Below the pieces are notes generated by a model. The model saw only the letters and a list, made by a program, of their open reading frames with translations. It did not search any database and was not told the DNA's origin. Shown piece after piece: positions 1 to 8,339 of a stretch of 25,548 nt of DNA. Positions within the stretch are counted from its first letter, which is position 1. Each line of letters opens with the position of its first letter. Position numbers and translations under genes: made by a program. The DNA comes from CALMEH01 sp031409875. Its GTDB lineage: Bacteria > Acidobacteriota > Blastocatellia > Pyrinomonadales > Pyrinomonadaceae. Location of the stretch: assembly GCA_031409875.1 (NCBI GenBank), contig JANNYB010000208.1, forward strand, positions 1 through 25,548. Reading direction: 5' to 3'.

Positions 1-3
1 GGT

Positions 4-95
4 GATTGTTGCTCGCCTTCAGCGAGCGGGCATTTACCGCAAGCTACCTAGCGATTCTCGCTAGGCTATAATGTCAGTCGCTTTCAGCGACAAAA
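4..95 (+). repeat. Triple-hairpin interspersed repeat, copy 1
   Basis: Three successive short hairpins are visible: GCTCG/CGAGC around CCTTCAG, CCTAGCG/CGCTAGG around ATTCT, and GTCGC/GCGAC around TTTCA. A TATAAT sits between the second and third. The same arrangement occurs at 21820-21913 (same strand) and 21723-21811 (opposite strand). The spacer between hairpins 1 and 2 differs among copies while the stems are kept. It lies upstream of the gene starting at 269. Whether it acts as DNA or RNA cannot be told from one genome. Confidence 0.85.
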
Positions 96-136
96 CTCGA
101 AGATTTCAGGTGTTTCTAACTTGTGTAGATACTAAT

Positions 137-210
137 GCTTTAGCTTGTTGCTGAAACTCGGCTTGAATTTAGCTAAACGCTGTCAACAAGCTAAAGCGTG
201 TTGGACTTTT
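137..210 (+). repeat. MITE-like palindromic element (GCTTTAGCTTGT family), copy 1
   Basis: Arms GCTTTAGCTTGTTG (137-150) and CAACAAGCTAAAGC (184-197) are perfectly complementary over 14 bp. They are followed by GTGTTGGACTTTT, the outer end seen in the other copies at 1344-1414 and 1513-1603. The outer left end appears to be lost. It sits between the triple-hairpin repeat and the ribosome binding site of the gene at 269, so it lies in that gene's promoter or leader region. Confidence 0.7.
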
Positions 211-268
211 ATCGCAGACTCATCAATCGGAAAGCATATTAACTAAAAAAACAAAGAGGAAAATAACT

Positions 269-1204
269 ATGAAAAAACACAGCCTTTTGGCATTAACGAT
301 ACTGATTTTAACTTTCTTCTTCCACAACACAAAAAATGTTTCAGCCGTTGAACTATTAACCAACGGCGGCTTTGAAACGGCAGGTTTTGCACCTTGGGTA
401 TCTGCATATTCAGGCTGCACCGATAATGGAATCAGTTATGGTCCTGCACAAAACGCCACCACTTTTAGTCCCGGATTTGGCGGGACAACCTTACCGTTTG
501 CGGGAACAAGAGCTTTATTTCACGGTTTTACGTGCGGACCTTTATTAGCGCCGGGGGCTTATTATCCGGGTTTCGCCGGCTATACAATTTACCAAGACGT
601 TACAGTTCCGGCGGCAACGATGGTAACATTACAGTTTAGCGAAAGACTCTATTCGGATCTCAATTTGTATGCTGCTCCTGATTATCGTAGTGCCAGACCG
701 CAGGTTTATCGGGTAGAAATCCGCAATACCTCAAACGTAGTTTTGGCGACACCGTTCACAGTTACCGCCCCTGCAAATACCACTACCAATATTCCGTGGA
801 CAAGTCATTCATTTAACTTAGGAAACACCTACGCCGGACAAACAATCAGGCTTGCATTTGTTTGGCAAATTGCAACAGGTTTAGCCGGACCCGGAAATGT
901 CGGGTTAGATGCCGTCAGCCTTAACGCGCTTCCGGTTCTCGCGGCGGAAGTTTCCGTCGGCGGACGCATCACGGCGGCAAACGGACAAAACATTCGCAAT
1001 GTTGTTATTTCATTGACCGAATCAAACGGACAAACGCGCACCACGCGGACAAACGCTTTCGGCTATTACAATTTCGACGGAATCGAAGTCGGACAAAACG
1101 TAACGCTGACGGTAAATTCAAAACGCTACACTTTTGCTAACCCAACGCAAGTTATTAGTGTGAACGAAAATGTTGCCGGTGTTGATTTTACGGCGATTGA
1201 ATAA
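269..1204 (+). CDS. Secreted protein: N-terminal beta-sandwich-like module plus C-terminal carboxypeptidase-regulatory-like domain
   Basis: 311 aa. The ATG is preceded by AGAGGA (255-260) at 8 nt spacing. Residues 1 to about 26 form a Sec signal peptide (KKH, long hydrophobic core, ending NVSA). Residues about 28-220 begin with a LLTNGGFE motif and resemble the secreted 'NGGFE' beta-sandwich modules often found in carbohydrate-binding or choice-of-anchor proteins; the exact fold is inferred. Residues about 226-311 are a CarboxypepD_reg-like Ig-type domain (GRITAANG, FGYYNF, ending DFTAIE). The whole protein is closely similar to residues about 146-340 plus 1918-2003 of the next gene, so it is a paralogue lacking the central repeats. 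A hairpin terminator follows at 1259. Export is well supported; the ligand is unknown. Confidence 0.85.
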   Translation: MKKHSLLALTILILTFFFHNTKNVSAVELLTNGGFETAGFAPWVSAYSGCTDNGISYGPAQNATTFSPGFGGTTLPFAGTRALFHGFTCGPLLAPGAYYPGFAGYTIYQDVTVPAATMVTLQFSERLYSDLNLYAAPDYRSARPQVYRVEIRNTSNVVLATPFTVTAPANTTTNIPWTSHSFNLGNTYAGQTIRLAFVWQIATGLAGPGNVGLDAVSLNALPVLAAEVSVGGRITAANGQNIRNVVISLTESNGQTRTTRTNAFGYYNFDGIEVGQNVTLTVNSKRYTFANPTQVISVNENVAGVDFTAIE

Positions 1205-1258
1205 ATTGAATAATCTGAAAAAAAGAATCTTTCCATTGCGCTGTTTCCAGACAGCGGT

Positions 1259-1295
1259 GAGCGGAGCGCATTTTTGCCTCCGCTCGATTTTTTTT
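1259..1295 (+). terminator. Rho-independent terminator after the gene ending at 1204
   Basis: Stem GAGCGGAG (1259-1266) pairs perfectly with CTCCGCTC (1278-1285) around an 11-nt loop. A run of eight T follows (1288-1295). It lies about 55 nt after the stop codon. Confidence 0.85.
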
Positions 1296-1299
1296 GAAC

Positions 1300-1332
1300 T
1301 TATACCGTTTCTCTTTAGAAAGTGTGCAATAT
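1300..1332 (+). repeat. Solo arm of the TATACCGTTT...GTTAGAAAGTGTGCAAT repeat family
   Basis: TATACCGTTT-CTCTTTAGAA-AGTGTGCAAT is the same sequence, with small changes, as both terminal arms of the element at 8127-8269. Only one arm is present here, directly after the terminator and directly before another repeat, so this gap is a cluster of element remnants. Confidence 0.65.
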
Positions 1333-1343
1333 GAATTTTACCG

Positions 1344-1414
1344 AAAAAGTCCGACACGCTTTAGCTTGTCGTTCGATGTTTAGCAAAATTCAAGTTAAGC
1401 GGCTCAACTTGGCT
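1344..1414 (+). repeat. MITE-like palindromic element (GCTTTAGCTTGT family), copy 2, truncated
   Basis: Begins AAAAAGTCCGACACGCTTTAGC and continues with GTTTAGCAA, AAGTTAAGC and CAACTTGGCTA. It matches the reverse complement of the element at 1513-1603 along its length but lacks the right terminal arm. The two copies therefore face each other across about 100 bp. The short open frame at 1322-1510 spans this repeat and is not considered a gene. Confidence 0.7.
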
Positions 1415-1512
1415 ATTGCCTATTTTCTATTGGGAAAGCGTATTAATTGTTTGCTTTTTTGCGGAAATTTGACCTATACCAAACAGGAATTGGTTTGCGA
1501 AAATATTTGATT

Positions 1513-1603
1513 AAAAAGTCCAACACGCTTTAGCCAAGTTGAATCGCCTAACCTTCATTCTTGCTAAACTTGAAGCGACAAGCTAAAGCGTGTCGGACTT
1601 TTT
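1513..1603. repeat. MITE-like palindromic element (GCTTTAGCTTGT family), copy 3, complete
   Basis: About 91 bp with terminal inverted repeats: AAAAAGTCCAACACGCTTTAGC-type left end (1513-1534) and its complement ending GCGTGTCGGACTTTTT (to 1603), with a single mismatch in the terminal 22 bp. It has no coding capacity. The size and TIRs fit a MITE or a REP/BIME-like palindrome; no mobilising transposase is visible here. Confidence 0.75.
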
Positions 1604-1682
1604 CCGGCTAACTATTTTTCGCTATTCATTTTCTTTTGGGTATGTTTATCATCCTTCACATCGAAAAAAAATCTAAAAAACC

Positions 1683-1732
1683 GAAAAAAAATTTCGCCGC
1701 GTGAAATTTCCGACGAAATTTTGACACTTTAA
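1683..1732 (+). promoter_or_regulatory. Conserved upstream block of secreted-protein genes, copy 1
   Basis: An A-rich run with TTT leads into GTGAAATTTCCGACGAAATT and TTGACACTTTAA, ending about 98 nt before the ATG at 1831. The 32-base core (1701-1732) aligns without gaps with 8024-8055 (closest match) and, more weakly, with the reverse strand at 15927-15958 and 17374-17405. The shared consensus is roughly TGNNARTTTYYGRCRAANT. The function (promoter, operator or leader) is not known. TTGACA at 1722-1727 could act as a -35 box, but no good -10 box follows at 17 nt. Confidence 0.5.
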
Positions 1733-1830
1733 ATTGTAATTGCAAAAAAATTCTCCCGAATTTAACGGCTTGTCCCGATTGTTTCGAAAATCCCGCACGA
1801 AAACAATCTCGGACAACCGAAAAAAACTAT

Positions 1831-4800
1831 ATGAAAAAATATACCCCTATGTTAATTTCGTTCTTTCAAACTATCGTTTTCAACTCCCGTTGCAACCGAC
1901 AAACATCAATCGCGCCCGCCAATCTGCGGCTGATGATTTTTTTATGCGGATTATTTTTACTTCTCGCATCGCAAATCTCAATTTCGGCACAAAGCTATAC
2001 GACTAATGTTTTTCAATCTGATCGAGGTTCGCATCAGCAAATTAACAGTTCGGGCAGTTCTTCTACAAATAACATTCAATTTGTCGGGACTGAAGAATTT
2101 TCCTGCACACTTTGTGGGATTGATTATTACCGTGAGCGCAATTTTTTCCCTTTCAATTTGGGCGAGTTAAGCGCAAACGAAACTGTTTCCAATGATTATT
2201 CCCGCCTTCAAAATACGGAAAATACCAACACCACAAACACTTCCACGGCTTTGATGGCTCCGACCTCTGAACTTCTTGTCAACGGCGGTTTTGAAAGCGG
2301 AACACTTGCAGGTTGGACAGGTGCATATTCAGGTTGCACTGATAATGGATCAAGTTATGGTCCAGCAAATGCCGGCACAAGTTTTAGTCCCGGATTTGGT
2401 GGAGTTACCCTTCCTTTTGCAGGAACAAGAGCCTTATTTCACGGCTGGGCGTGTGGACCTCAATTAGCCACAGGAGTTTATTATAATCCTGTTGGCGGCT
2501 ACACAATTTATCAAGATGTTACAGTTCCGGCGGCAACTTCGCTTACATTACAGTTTAGCGAAAGACTTTTCTCGCAACTTAATTTTTATGCCGCCCCCGA
2601 TTGGCGTAGTGCAAGACCGCAAGATTATCGGGTAGAAATCCGCAATACTTCTAACGTAGTTTTGGCTACACCATTCACAGTTAACGCACCTGCTAATGCC
2701 ACAACCAATATTGGTTGGACAAGTCATACAATTCCTTTGGGAGCAACCTACGCCGGACAAACCATCAGGCTCGCGTTTGTTTGGACAATTCCCACAGGTT
2801 TAGCCGGACCGGGCAATGTCGGATTAGATGCAGTCAGCCTTGATGCGATTCCGATTGCCGTTGAAAATTTGAGCATCAGCGATGCGGCGGTCAGCGAACC
2901 GGCGGCGGGAAATGTTACCGAAACATTTTTAGTTTCACGCAGCCTTCCATCAAATCAAACCGTTACAGTTGATTACGCGACGGCGAACGGAACAGCAATT
3001 GCCGGACAAGATTACACGGCAACAAGTGGAACTCTAACATTTGCGCCGGGCGAAGCAACGAAAGTAATTAACGTCATCGTCAATAGCGACGCGCTGACGG
3101 AAGTGGCGGAAACTTTCACGGTTAATCTTTCAAACGCCGTCAATGCGCCGATTTCCGACGCGCAAGGCATCGGCACGATTCGCCCGACTTTGAGCTATAA
3201 CGGCAGAATTACGTTTCAATCGAACCGCGACGGTAATTTTGAAGTTTATTCGATGATGAGCAATGGCAGTAATCAAACGCGCTTGACCAACAGCGCGGGG
3301 ACAGATTCCAGTCCATCATATTCGCCTGACGGCACAAAGATTATTTTCGACTCCGCCCGCGACGGCGATTACGACATTTTCGTAATGAACGCCGACGGCA
3401 CGGGGCAAACTGCTTTGACAAACAACGCCTTTGCTGATATTTATCCGTCTTTTTCGCCCGACGGAACAAAGATTTTGTTTGCCAGCAATCGAGACGGAAA
3501 TATGGAACTTTACAAAGCCGACGCGGACGGCACAAATGTCGTTCGTTTGATCAATAATGCGGCGGACGAAGGTTATGGAACTTGGTCGCCCGACGGCGGC
3601 AGTATCGCTTTTCAGACGAACCGCGACGGCAATTATGAAATTTACACGATGGATACAAACGGCGGTTCTCTGCAACGGGTAACGACTAACGCCGCCGGCG
3701 ATTTCACGCCGTCTTGGTCGCCCGACGGAAATCTAATCGCTTTTGAAAGCAGCCGCGACGGTAATTATGAAATTTACACCACCAATCGCACCGGAACGAC
3801 TCAAACGCGCCTGACAAACAATACAACCAGCGACAGCCAAGCGGTTTTCTCGCCCGACGGCACAAAAATCTCTTTCCACACCTTCAACGGAAATTATGAC
3901 ATCTTCACGATGAATCCCGACGGCACAAACATCACGCGCTTAACAATGAGTAACGCCGACAATTATTACGCCACTTGGCAACGCGTCGCGGCAAGCAGCG
4001 GCACATTACAGTTTCAGTTTGTCAATTCATCTTCAAACGAATCTGCTACGACAAGAACGGTTGACGTAACGCGCACAGGCGGCAGCGACGGCACAGTTGC
4101 GATCAATTACGCCACCGCTGATGACACGGCGATTGCCGGCAGCGATTACACGGCAAAAAGTGGAACTCTGGTTTTCAATCAAGGCGAGACGACGAAACAA
4201 ATCAGCATTACGATCCTCAATGACAGCATTTATGAATTGCAGGAATCGTTCGCGCTCAATCTGAGCAGTCCGACCGGCGGCGCGACACTCGGCACACCGT
4301 CAACGCACACTTTATTTGTGTCCGACGATGATTCGCCACCACAACTTGCAATCAATAACGTAACCGTCAACGAACCTTTGAGCGGCACGGCAACGGCGAA
4401 TTTTACCGTTACTTTGACCGGCGCAACTACTGCTACGGCAACAGTTAATTACGCAACCGCCGATAATACGGCAACAACTAGCGGCGATTATGTAGCAACA
4501 AGCGGAACGCTGACTTTTACCGTCGGCGAGACGAGCAAAAACATTGCCATTACAATCAACAGCGACAATATCACCGAAGCCTTAGAAACTTTTAGAATTA
4601 ATCTTTCAGGTGCAACAAACGCCACTTACCTCAACACTTTCGGCGTAGGAACAATTCGGCAACAATACGGCAACGGCAAGATTGCGTTTAATTCAAACCG
4701 CGACGGAAATCTGGAAATTTATTCGATGAACGCCGATGGCAGCGGACAAACGCGCCTCACTAATAATGCGGCAACGGATGAATTGCCTGTTTGGTCGCCT

Positions 4801-7800
4801 GATGGCAACAAAATTACGTTTGCCAGTCCGCGCGGCGCGAGTTGGGACGTTTTTATCATGAATGCAGACGGCAGCAACCAAATAGATTTAACAAATAATC
4901 ATCCCGTCATTGAGAATTATCCGGCAATGTCGCCCGATGGCACAAAGATTACTTACACGGCTGACTTGGGCGGCGGTAACAATGAAGTTTATGTGATGAA
5001 TAGCGATGGTAGCGGACAAACCAATATCTCAAGCAATGCGGCAAGTGATTATGAATCTAAATGGTCGCCGGATGGTAGCAAACTTGTCTTCGCCAGCAAC
5101 CGCGACGGCAATTATGAAGTCTATTCGATGAATGCCAATGGTAGCGGACAAACACGCCTGACCAATACTTCAGCACCTGAAGATTTCCCGTCGTGGTCGC
5201 CGGACGGCAGTAAAATTGCGTTTTCCAGTAATCGTGACGGCAACGCTGAAATTTATGTGATGAATGCTGATGGTAGCGGACAAACGCGCTTGACCAATAA
5301 TAGTTCGCTTGATTATGTGCCGATGTGGTCGCCGGACGGAACGAAATTAACCTTTTCATCGCAACGCGACGGCAATCTTCAAGTTTATATAATGAACCCC
5401 GACGGCTCGAACCAAACACGCCTGACGAACAATGCGGGGAATGATTATTTGTCCTCGTGGCAACCTGTCGCTCTCGCGCCTTCTAATGTTCAGTTTTCGA
5501 GCGCGACTTACGCGGTCGCCGAAAATGTAACAACGACGACAATTACCGTTACGCGGACAAATGGCAATGGTGCAGGTTCGATTGATTACGCAACTTCAAA
5601 CGGTTCGGCAACTGCCGGACAAGATTATGCGGCGACAAACGGAACGCTGAATTTTGCGGTGGGCGAAACGAGTAAGACTTTTACGGTTTCAATCACCGAC
5701 GATGCGCTTGTCGAAGGCGACGAAACTATAAATCTCGCGCTTACGAATCCGGTTAATATTTTGCTCGGAACGCCAAACACGGCAGTTTTGACGATTACCG
5801 ACAACGAACCGCCGATTAATTTGACGATTAACGACGTAACCGTTACCGAACCGTTCAGCGGCACAATCGCGGCAACTTTTACCGTAACTTTATCGCCTGC
5901 GTCCGCAAGCACCGTAACCGTAAATTACGCAACCGCCGACAACACGGCAACGAATCCGGCAGATTACGCCACAAACAACGGAACGCTTAACTTTACCGCC
6001 GGACAAACTTCAAAAACCGTTACGGTCAATGTCAACGCTGACAGTTTGGCGGAATCAACCGAAACCTTTTTCGTCAATCTCTCCGGCGCAAGCGGCGCAA
6101 TCATCACCGACGCACAAGGCATCGGCACAATCCAAAATCTCTCCGGCACACTTCGCGCTTGGGGTTTTAACGGCAACGGACAGCTTGGAATTGGTAATAA
6201 TGTATCGCAATCCTTGCCCGTCTCTTTGTCAAATGTTGGCGACATTATCCAAATTGACGGAAATTCTCATACTTTAGCACTTAGATCCGATGGCACAGTT
6301 TTATCGTGGGGCTACAATGGTAACGGACAACTCGGAAACGGAAATACGACTACTTCCAACACGCCGGGCGCGGTCAATGTGTTGACCAATGTTATCGCCA
6401 TCAGCGCAGGAGCCGGTCATTCATTAGCACTCAAAGCCGACGGCACAGTTTGGGCTTGGGGAAACAATTCCAACGGCGCAACTGGACTCGGCACTTTCGC
6501 CGGGAATACTACTAACCCAACGCAAATCAGCGGATTAACAGGAATAACTGCAATTGAAGCCGGATTACGTCATAGTATGGCTTTAAAATCAGATGGCACA
6601 GTTTGGACTTGGGGACTTAATGACAATGGTCAGCTCGGTTCGGCGGGCGGAAATTCAAATATTCCGCTTCAAGTTTCAGGTTTGACAAATACGATTGCTA
6701 TTGGAGCAAGCATAAATAGTGTGGCTCTTAAAAATGACGGCACAGTTCGCGTTTGGGGAGATAACACTTACGGACAATTCGGTAATAATACGACCTCCGC
6801 AGGTGGAACTACCCCAACCCAATCAACAATTACAGGTGTAACTCAAATCACCGTTGGTATTTTACATATCGTTGCGCTGAAATCCGATGGCACGGTTTGG
6901 GCTTGGGGATTCGGCAATAATGGCGAAATGGGTAATGGTTCAACTACTATCACAAATGCGCTTCCGGTTCAGGCAAGCATACCAGATGTAACTGATATTA
7001 AAGCCTTTGTAACCTACGGCGCATTTGCCCGAAAGAAAAACGGTTCGATTTGGGCTTGGGGATATAATGCTGAAGGTCAAATGGGTAATGGCACAATTAC
7101 GCCGCAACCTTACGCTGTTGCAACTCCCGTGCAATCAAGCGTCGGGACAAGTAACGCTATTTTCGGCGCCGGACAGTCGGGCGGTTTTGTTTCAAATCCG
7201 ATTGTTACTACGCCAATCGGCGCGAATGTCAAGACGAATCTCGGCGACGCGGCTTTGACTTTTTCTAATGTTACCGGCGCGGGAAATACGACGATTACGG
7301 CGATTGATGCGGCAACGACCGGACTCAATGCCGGAAGTTATACGCTCAAAACGGATGTTCAAGGCTACAATCTGCAAACTAACGCGACTTTCACGGGAAA
7401 TATCGAAGTTTGTTTGAAAGTTCCGATGGTTTATAGTCAGGCTTCGTTTTTTGCCTTGCGGCTTTTGCACGGCGAAGGCGGAAATCTGATTGACCGCACT
7501 TCGACCACAAATTACGCAAAACGCGAAGTCTGCGGCATCGTTACAAGTCTTTCGCCATTCGTTCTCGGACTTGCGCCGACTGCCGCTTCGGTTTCAGTCA
7601 GCGGTCGCGTAACTGCGGCAAACGGCAACGGCATCCGCAATATTGTCGTTTCATTGATTGATTCAAACGGTCAAACGCGCACGACAAAAACAACCTCATT
7701 CGGCTATTACAATTTCGATGAAGTTCCGCTCGGCACAGCCGTTATCGCCGTTTCGTCAAAACGCTTTACCTTTGCCGATCCGACTAAGATTTTAAGTCTA

Positions 7801-7842
7801 ACGGACAACTTGAGCGATGTTGATTTCACGGCGATTGAATAA
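1831..7842 (+). CDS. Giant secreted mosaic protein: NGGFE module, 5 Calx-beta, 2 six-bladed PD40/TolB propellers, RCC1 propeller, C-terminal CarboxypepD_reg domain
   Basis: 2003 aa. The signal segment is LMIFLCGLFLLLASQISISA (about 34-53) behind a long n-region. The first ATG lacks a clear Shine-Dalgarno sequence, and ATG 1933 (M35) is the alternative start. Domains by residue: NGGFE module about 146-340, near-identical to the preceding gene's product; Calx-beta 340-450; six PD40 blades 453-720 (repeated SPDG and SNRDGN); Calx-beta 723-833 and 838-942; six PD40 blades 946-1210; Calx-beta 1216-1323 and 1328-1433; seven RCC1 blades 1438-1786 (W-x-WG plus ALK-DGT); linker 1788-1913; CarboxypepD_reg-like domain 1918-2003. 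Calx-beta domains usually bind calcium or act as adhesin spacers; PD40 and RCC1 propellers bind proteins or ligands. No catalytic domain was recognised. A surface or extracellular adhesin-like role is inferred. Confidence 0.9.
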   Translation: MKKYTPMLISFFQTIVFNSRCNRQTSIAPANLRLMIFLCGLFLLLASQISISAQSYTTNVFQSDRGSHQQINSSGSSSTNNIQFVGTEEFSCTLCGIDYYRERNFFPFNLGELSANETVSNDYSRLQNTENTNTTNTSTALMAPTSELLVNGGFESGTLAGWTGAYSGCTDNGSSYGPANAGTSFSPGFGGVTLPFAGTRALFHGWACGPQLATGVYYNPVGGYTIYQDVTVPAATSLTLQFSERLFSQLNFYAAPDWRSARPQDYRVEIRNTSNVVLATPFTVNAPANATTNIGWTSHTIPLGATYAGQTIRLAFVWTIPTGLAGPGNVGLDAVSLDAIPIAVENLSISDAAVSEPAAGNVTETFLVSRSLPSNQTVTVDYATANGTAIAGQDYTATSGTLTFAPGEATKVINVIVNSDALTEVAETFTVNLSNAVNAPISDAQGIGTIRPTLSYNGRITFQSNRDGNFEVYSMMSNGSNQTRLTNSAGTDSSPSYSPDGTKIIFDSARDGDYDIFVMNADGTGQTALTNNAFADIYPSFSPDGTKILFASNRDGNMELYKADADGTNVVRLINNAADEGYGTWSPDGGSIAFQTNRDGNYEIYTMDTNGGSLQRVTTNAAGDFTPSWSPDGNLIAFESSRDGNYEIYTTNRTGTTQTRLTNNTTSDSQAVFSPDGTKISFHTFNGNYDIFTMNPDGTNITRLTMSNADNYYATWQRVAASSGTLQFQFVNSSSNESATTRTVDVTRTGGSDGTVAINYATADDTAIAGSDYTAKSGTLVFNQGETTKQISITILNDSIYELQESFALNLSSPTGGATLGTPSTHTLFVSDDDSPPQLAINNVTVNEPLSGTATANFTVTLTGATTATATVNYATADNTATTSGDYVATSGTLTFTVGETSKNIAITINSDNITEALETFRINLSGATNATYLNTFGVGTIRQQYGNGKIAFNSNRDGNLEIYSMNADGSGQTRLTNNAATDELPVWSPDGNKITFASPRGASWDVFIMNADGSNQIDLTNNHPVIENYPAMSPDGTKITYTADLGGGNNEVYVMNSDGSGQTNISSNAASDYESKWSPDGSKLVFASNRDGNYEVYSMNANGSGQTRLTNTSAPEDFPSWSPDGSKIAFSSNRDGNAEIYVMNADGSGQTRLTNNSSLDYVPMWSPDGTKLTFSSQRDGNLQVYIMNPDGSNQTRLTNNAGNDYLSSWQPVALAPSNVQFSSATYAVAENVTTTTITVTRTNGNGAGSIDYATSNGSATAGQDYAATNGTLNFAVGETSKTFTVSITDDALVEGDETINLALTNPVNILLGTPNTAVLTITDNEPPINLTINDVTVTEPFSGTIAATFTVTLSPASASTVTVNYATADNTATNPADYATNNGTLNFTAGQTSKTVTVNVNADSLAESTETFFVNLSGASGAIITDAQGIGTIQNLSGTLRAWGFNGNGQLGIGNNVSQSLPVSLSNVGDIIQIDGNSHTLALRSDGTVLSWGYNGNGQLGNGNTTTSNTPGAVNVLTNVIAISAGAGHSLALKADGTVWAWGNNSNGATGLGTFAGNTTNPTQISGLTGITAIEAGLRHSMALKSDGTVWTWGLNDNGQLGSAGGNSNIPLQVSGLTNTIAIGASINSVALKNDGTVRVWGDNTYGQFGNNTTSAGGTTPTQSTITGVTQITVGILHIVALKSDGTVWAWGFGNNGEMGNGSTTITNALPVQASIPDVTDIKAFVTYGAFARKKNGSIWAWGYNAEGQMGNGTITPQPYAVATPVQSSVGTSNAIFGAGQSGGFVSNPIVTTPIGANVKTNLGDAALTFSNVTGAGNTTITAIDAATTGLNAGSYTLKTDVQGYNLQTNATFTGNIEVCLKVPMVYSQASFFALRLLHGEGGNLIDRTSTTNYAKREVCGIVTSLSPFVLGLAPTAASVSVSGRVTAANGNGIRNIVVSLIDSNGQTRTTKTTSFGYYNFDEVPLGTAVIAVSSKRFTFADPTKILSLTDNLSDVDFTAIE

Positions 7843-7852
7843 GTTAAAAGTG

Positions 7853-7888
7853 AAAAGGTTGATTGCTTAAAAACAATCAACCTTTTTT
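7853..7888 (+). terminator. Rho-independent terminator after the giant mosaic gene
   Basis: Stem AAAAGGTTGATTG (7853-7865) pairs perfectly with CAATCAACCTTTT (7874-7886) across an 8-nt loop, followed by more T. It lies 10 nt after the stop codon. Confidence 0.92.
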
Positions 7889-8004
7889 ATTTTGAAAAAA
7901 AATGAGACTTTTTTTGGGCGTTTGGGGCGTTATTTTGGAGATGCCTTTATTTAAGCAAAACATTCAAATTTTCGATGGAAATAATTCAAAAAAAACCTCG
8001 GTCT

Positions 8005-8055
8005 GAAAAAATTTTAAGATTGCGTGTAATTTCCGGCAAAAATTCGACACTTAAA
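8005..8055 (+). promoter_or_regulatory. Conserved upstream block of secreted-protein genes, copy 2
   Basis: GAAAAAATTTT leads into GTGTAATTTCCGGCAAAAAT and TCGACACTTAAA. The core 8024-8055 matches 1701-1732 at most positions without gaps. It is about 285 nt from the ATG at 8340, farther than the other copies, because hairpins (8083-8118) and a 143-bp palindromic element (8127-8269) lie in between. Confidence 0.5.
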
Positions 8056-8082
8056 AATAGAAGAAATAAATTGCAGAAGAAC

Positions 8083-8118
8083 GCGGTCATTATTGACTGC
8101 GACAAACTTCAGTTTGTC
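8083..8118 (+). repeat. Two tandem short hairpins
   Basis: GCGGTCA-TTAT-TGACTGC (one G-T pair) is followed directly by GACAAACT-TC-AGTTTGTC (perfect 8-bp stem). There is no T-run, so these are not ordinary terminators. They abut the palindromic element starting at 8127. Confidence 0.6.
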
Positions 8119-8126
8119 TGACTTCT

Positions 8127-8269
8127 AATACCATTTTCGGTTAGAAAATATGCATTAGTGCGAATCAAGCGTGTCAGAACGGGGAGCGGTAGCGACTCGC
8201 TCAAACTTCGCCCACTCACTACCGTTCGGGGTTCTGAGATTGCACACTTTCTAACTGGAAACGGTATAA
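8127..8269. repeat. About 143-bp palindromic element (TATACCGTTT/GTTAGAAA family)
   Basis: The left end (AATACCATTTTCGGTTAGAA, then AATATGCATT) and the right end (complement of TTATACCGTTTCCAGTTAGA, then AAGTGTGCAAT) are imperfect terminal inverted repeats. An inner pair, AGAACGGGGAGCGGTAG and CTACCGTTCGGGGTTCT, gives a second stem level. A solo arm of the family is at 1300-1332. It separates the upstream conserved block from the gene at 8340. The short open frame running through it (8158-8343) is not a gene. Confidence 0.7.
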
Positions 8270-8339
8270 CTCCACAGGGAAAAATAAATGCTCTTGGCTC
8301 CCGCTTAATTGGTTTGATAGAACAATTTGAGGATAAAAA

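Noticed and set aside
1322..1510. 62-aa open frame in the intergenic region
   Set aside because: It lies over the solo repeat arm and the truncated MITE-like element, has no ribosome binding site, and its product resembles nothing.
1740..2006. 88-aa open frame overlapping the start of the giant gene
   Set aside because: It overlaps the signal-peptide coding region in another frame, begins without a ribosome binding site, and has no recognisable content.
3190..5460. DNA repeats in the giant gene as a CRISPR or minisatellite
   Set aside because: The repetition reflects protein blades (SPDG, SNRDGN) with diverged codons, not exact repeats with spacers.
5057..6245. Long minus-strand open frames inside the giant gene
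   Set aside because: They mirror the repeated Calx-beta and PD40 codons on the other strand; the plus frame is continuous with clear domains.
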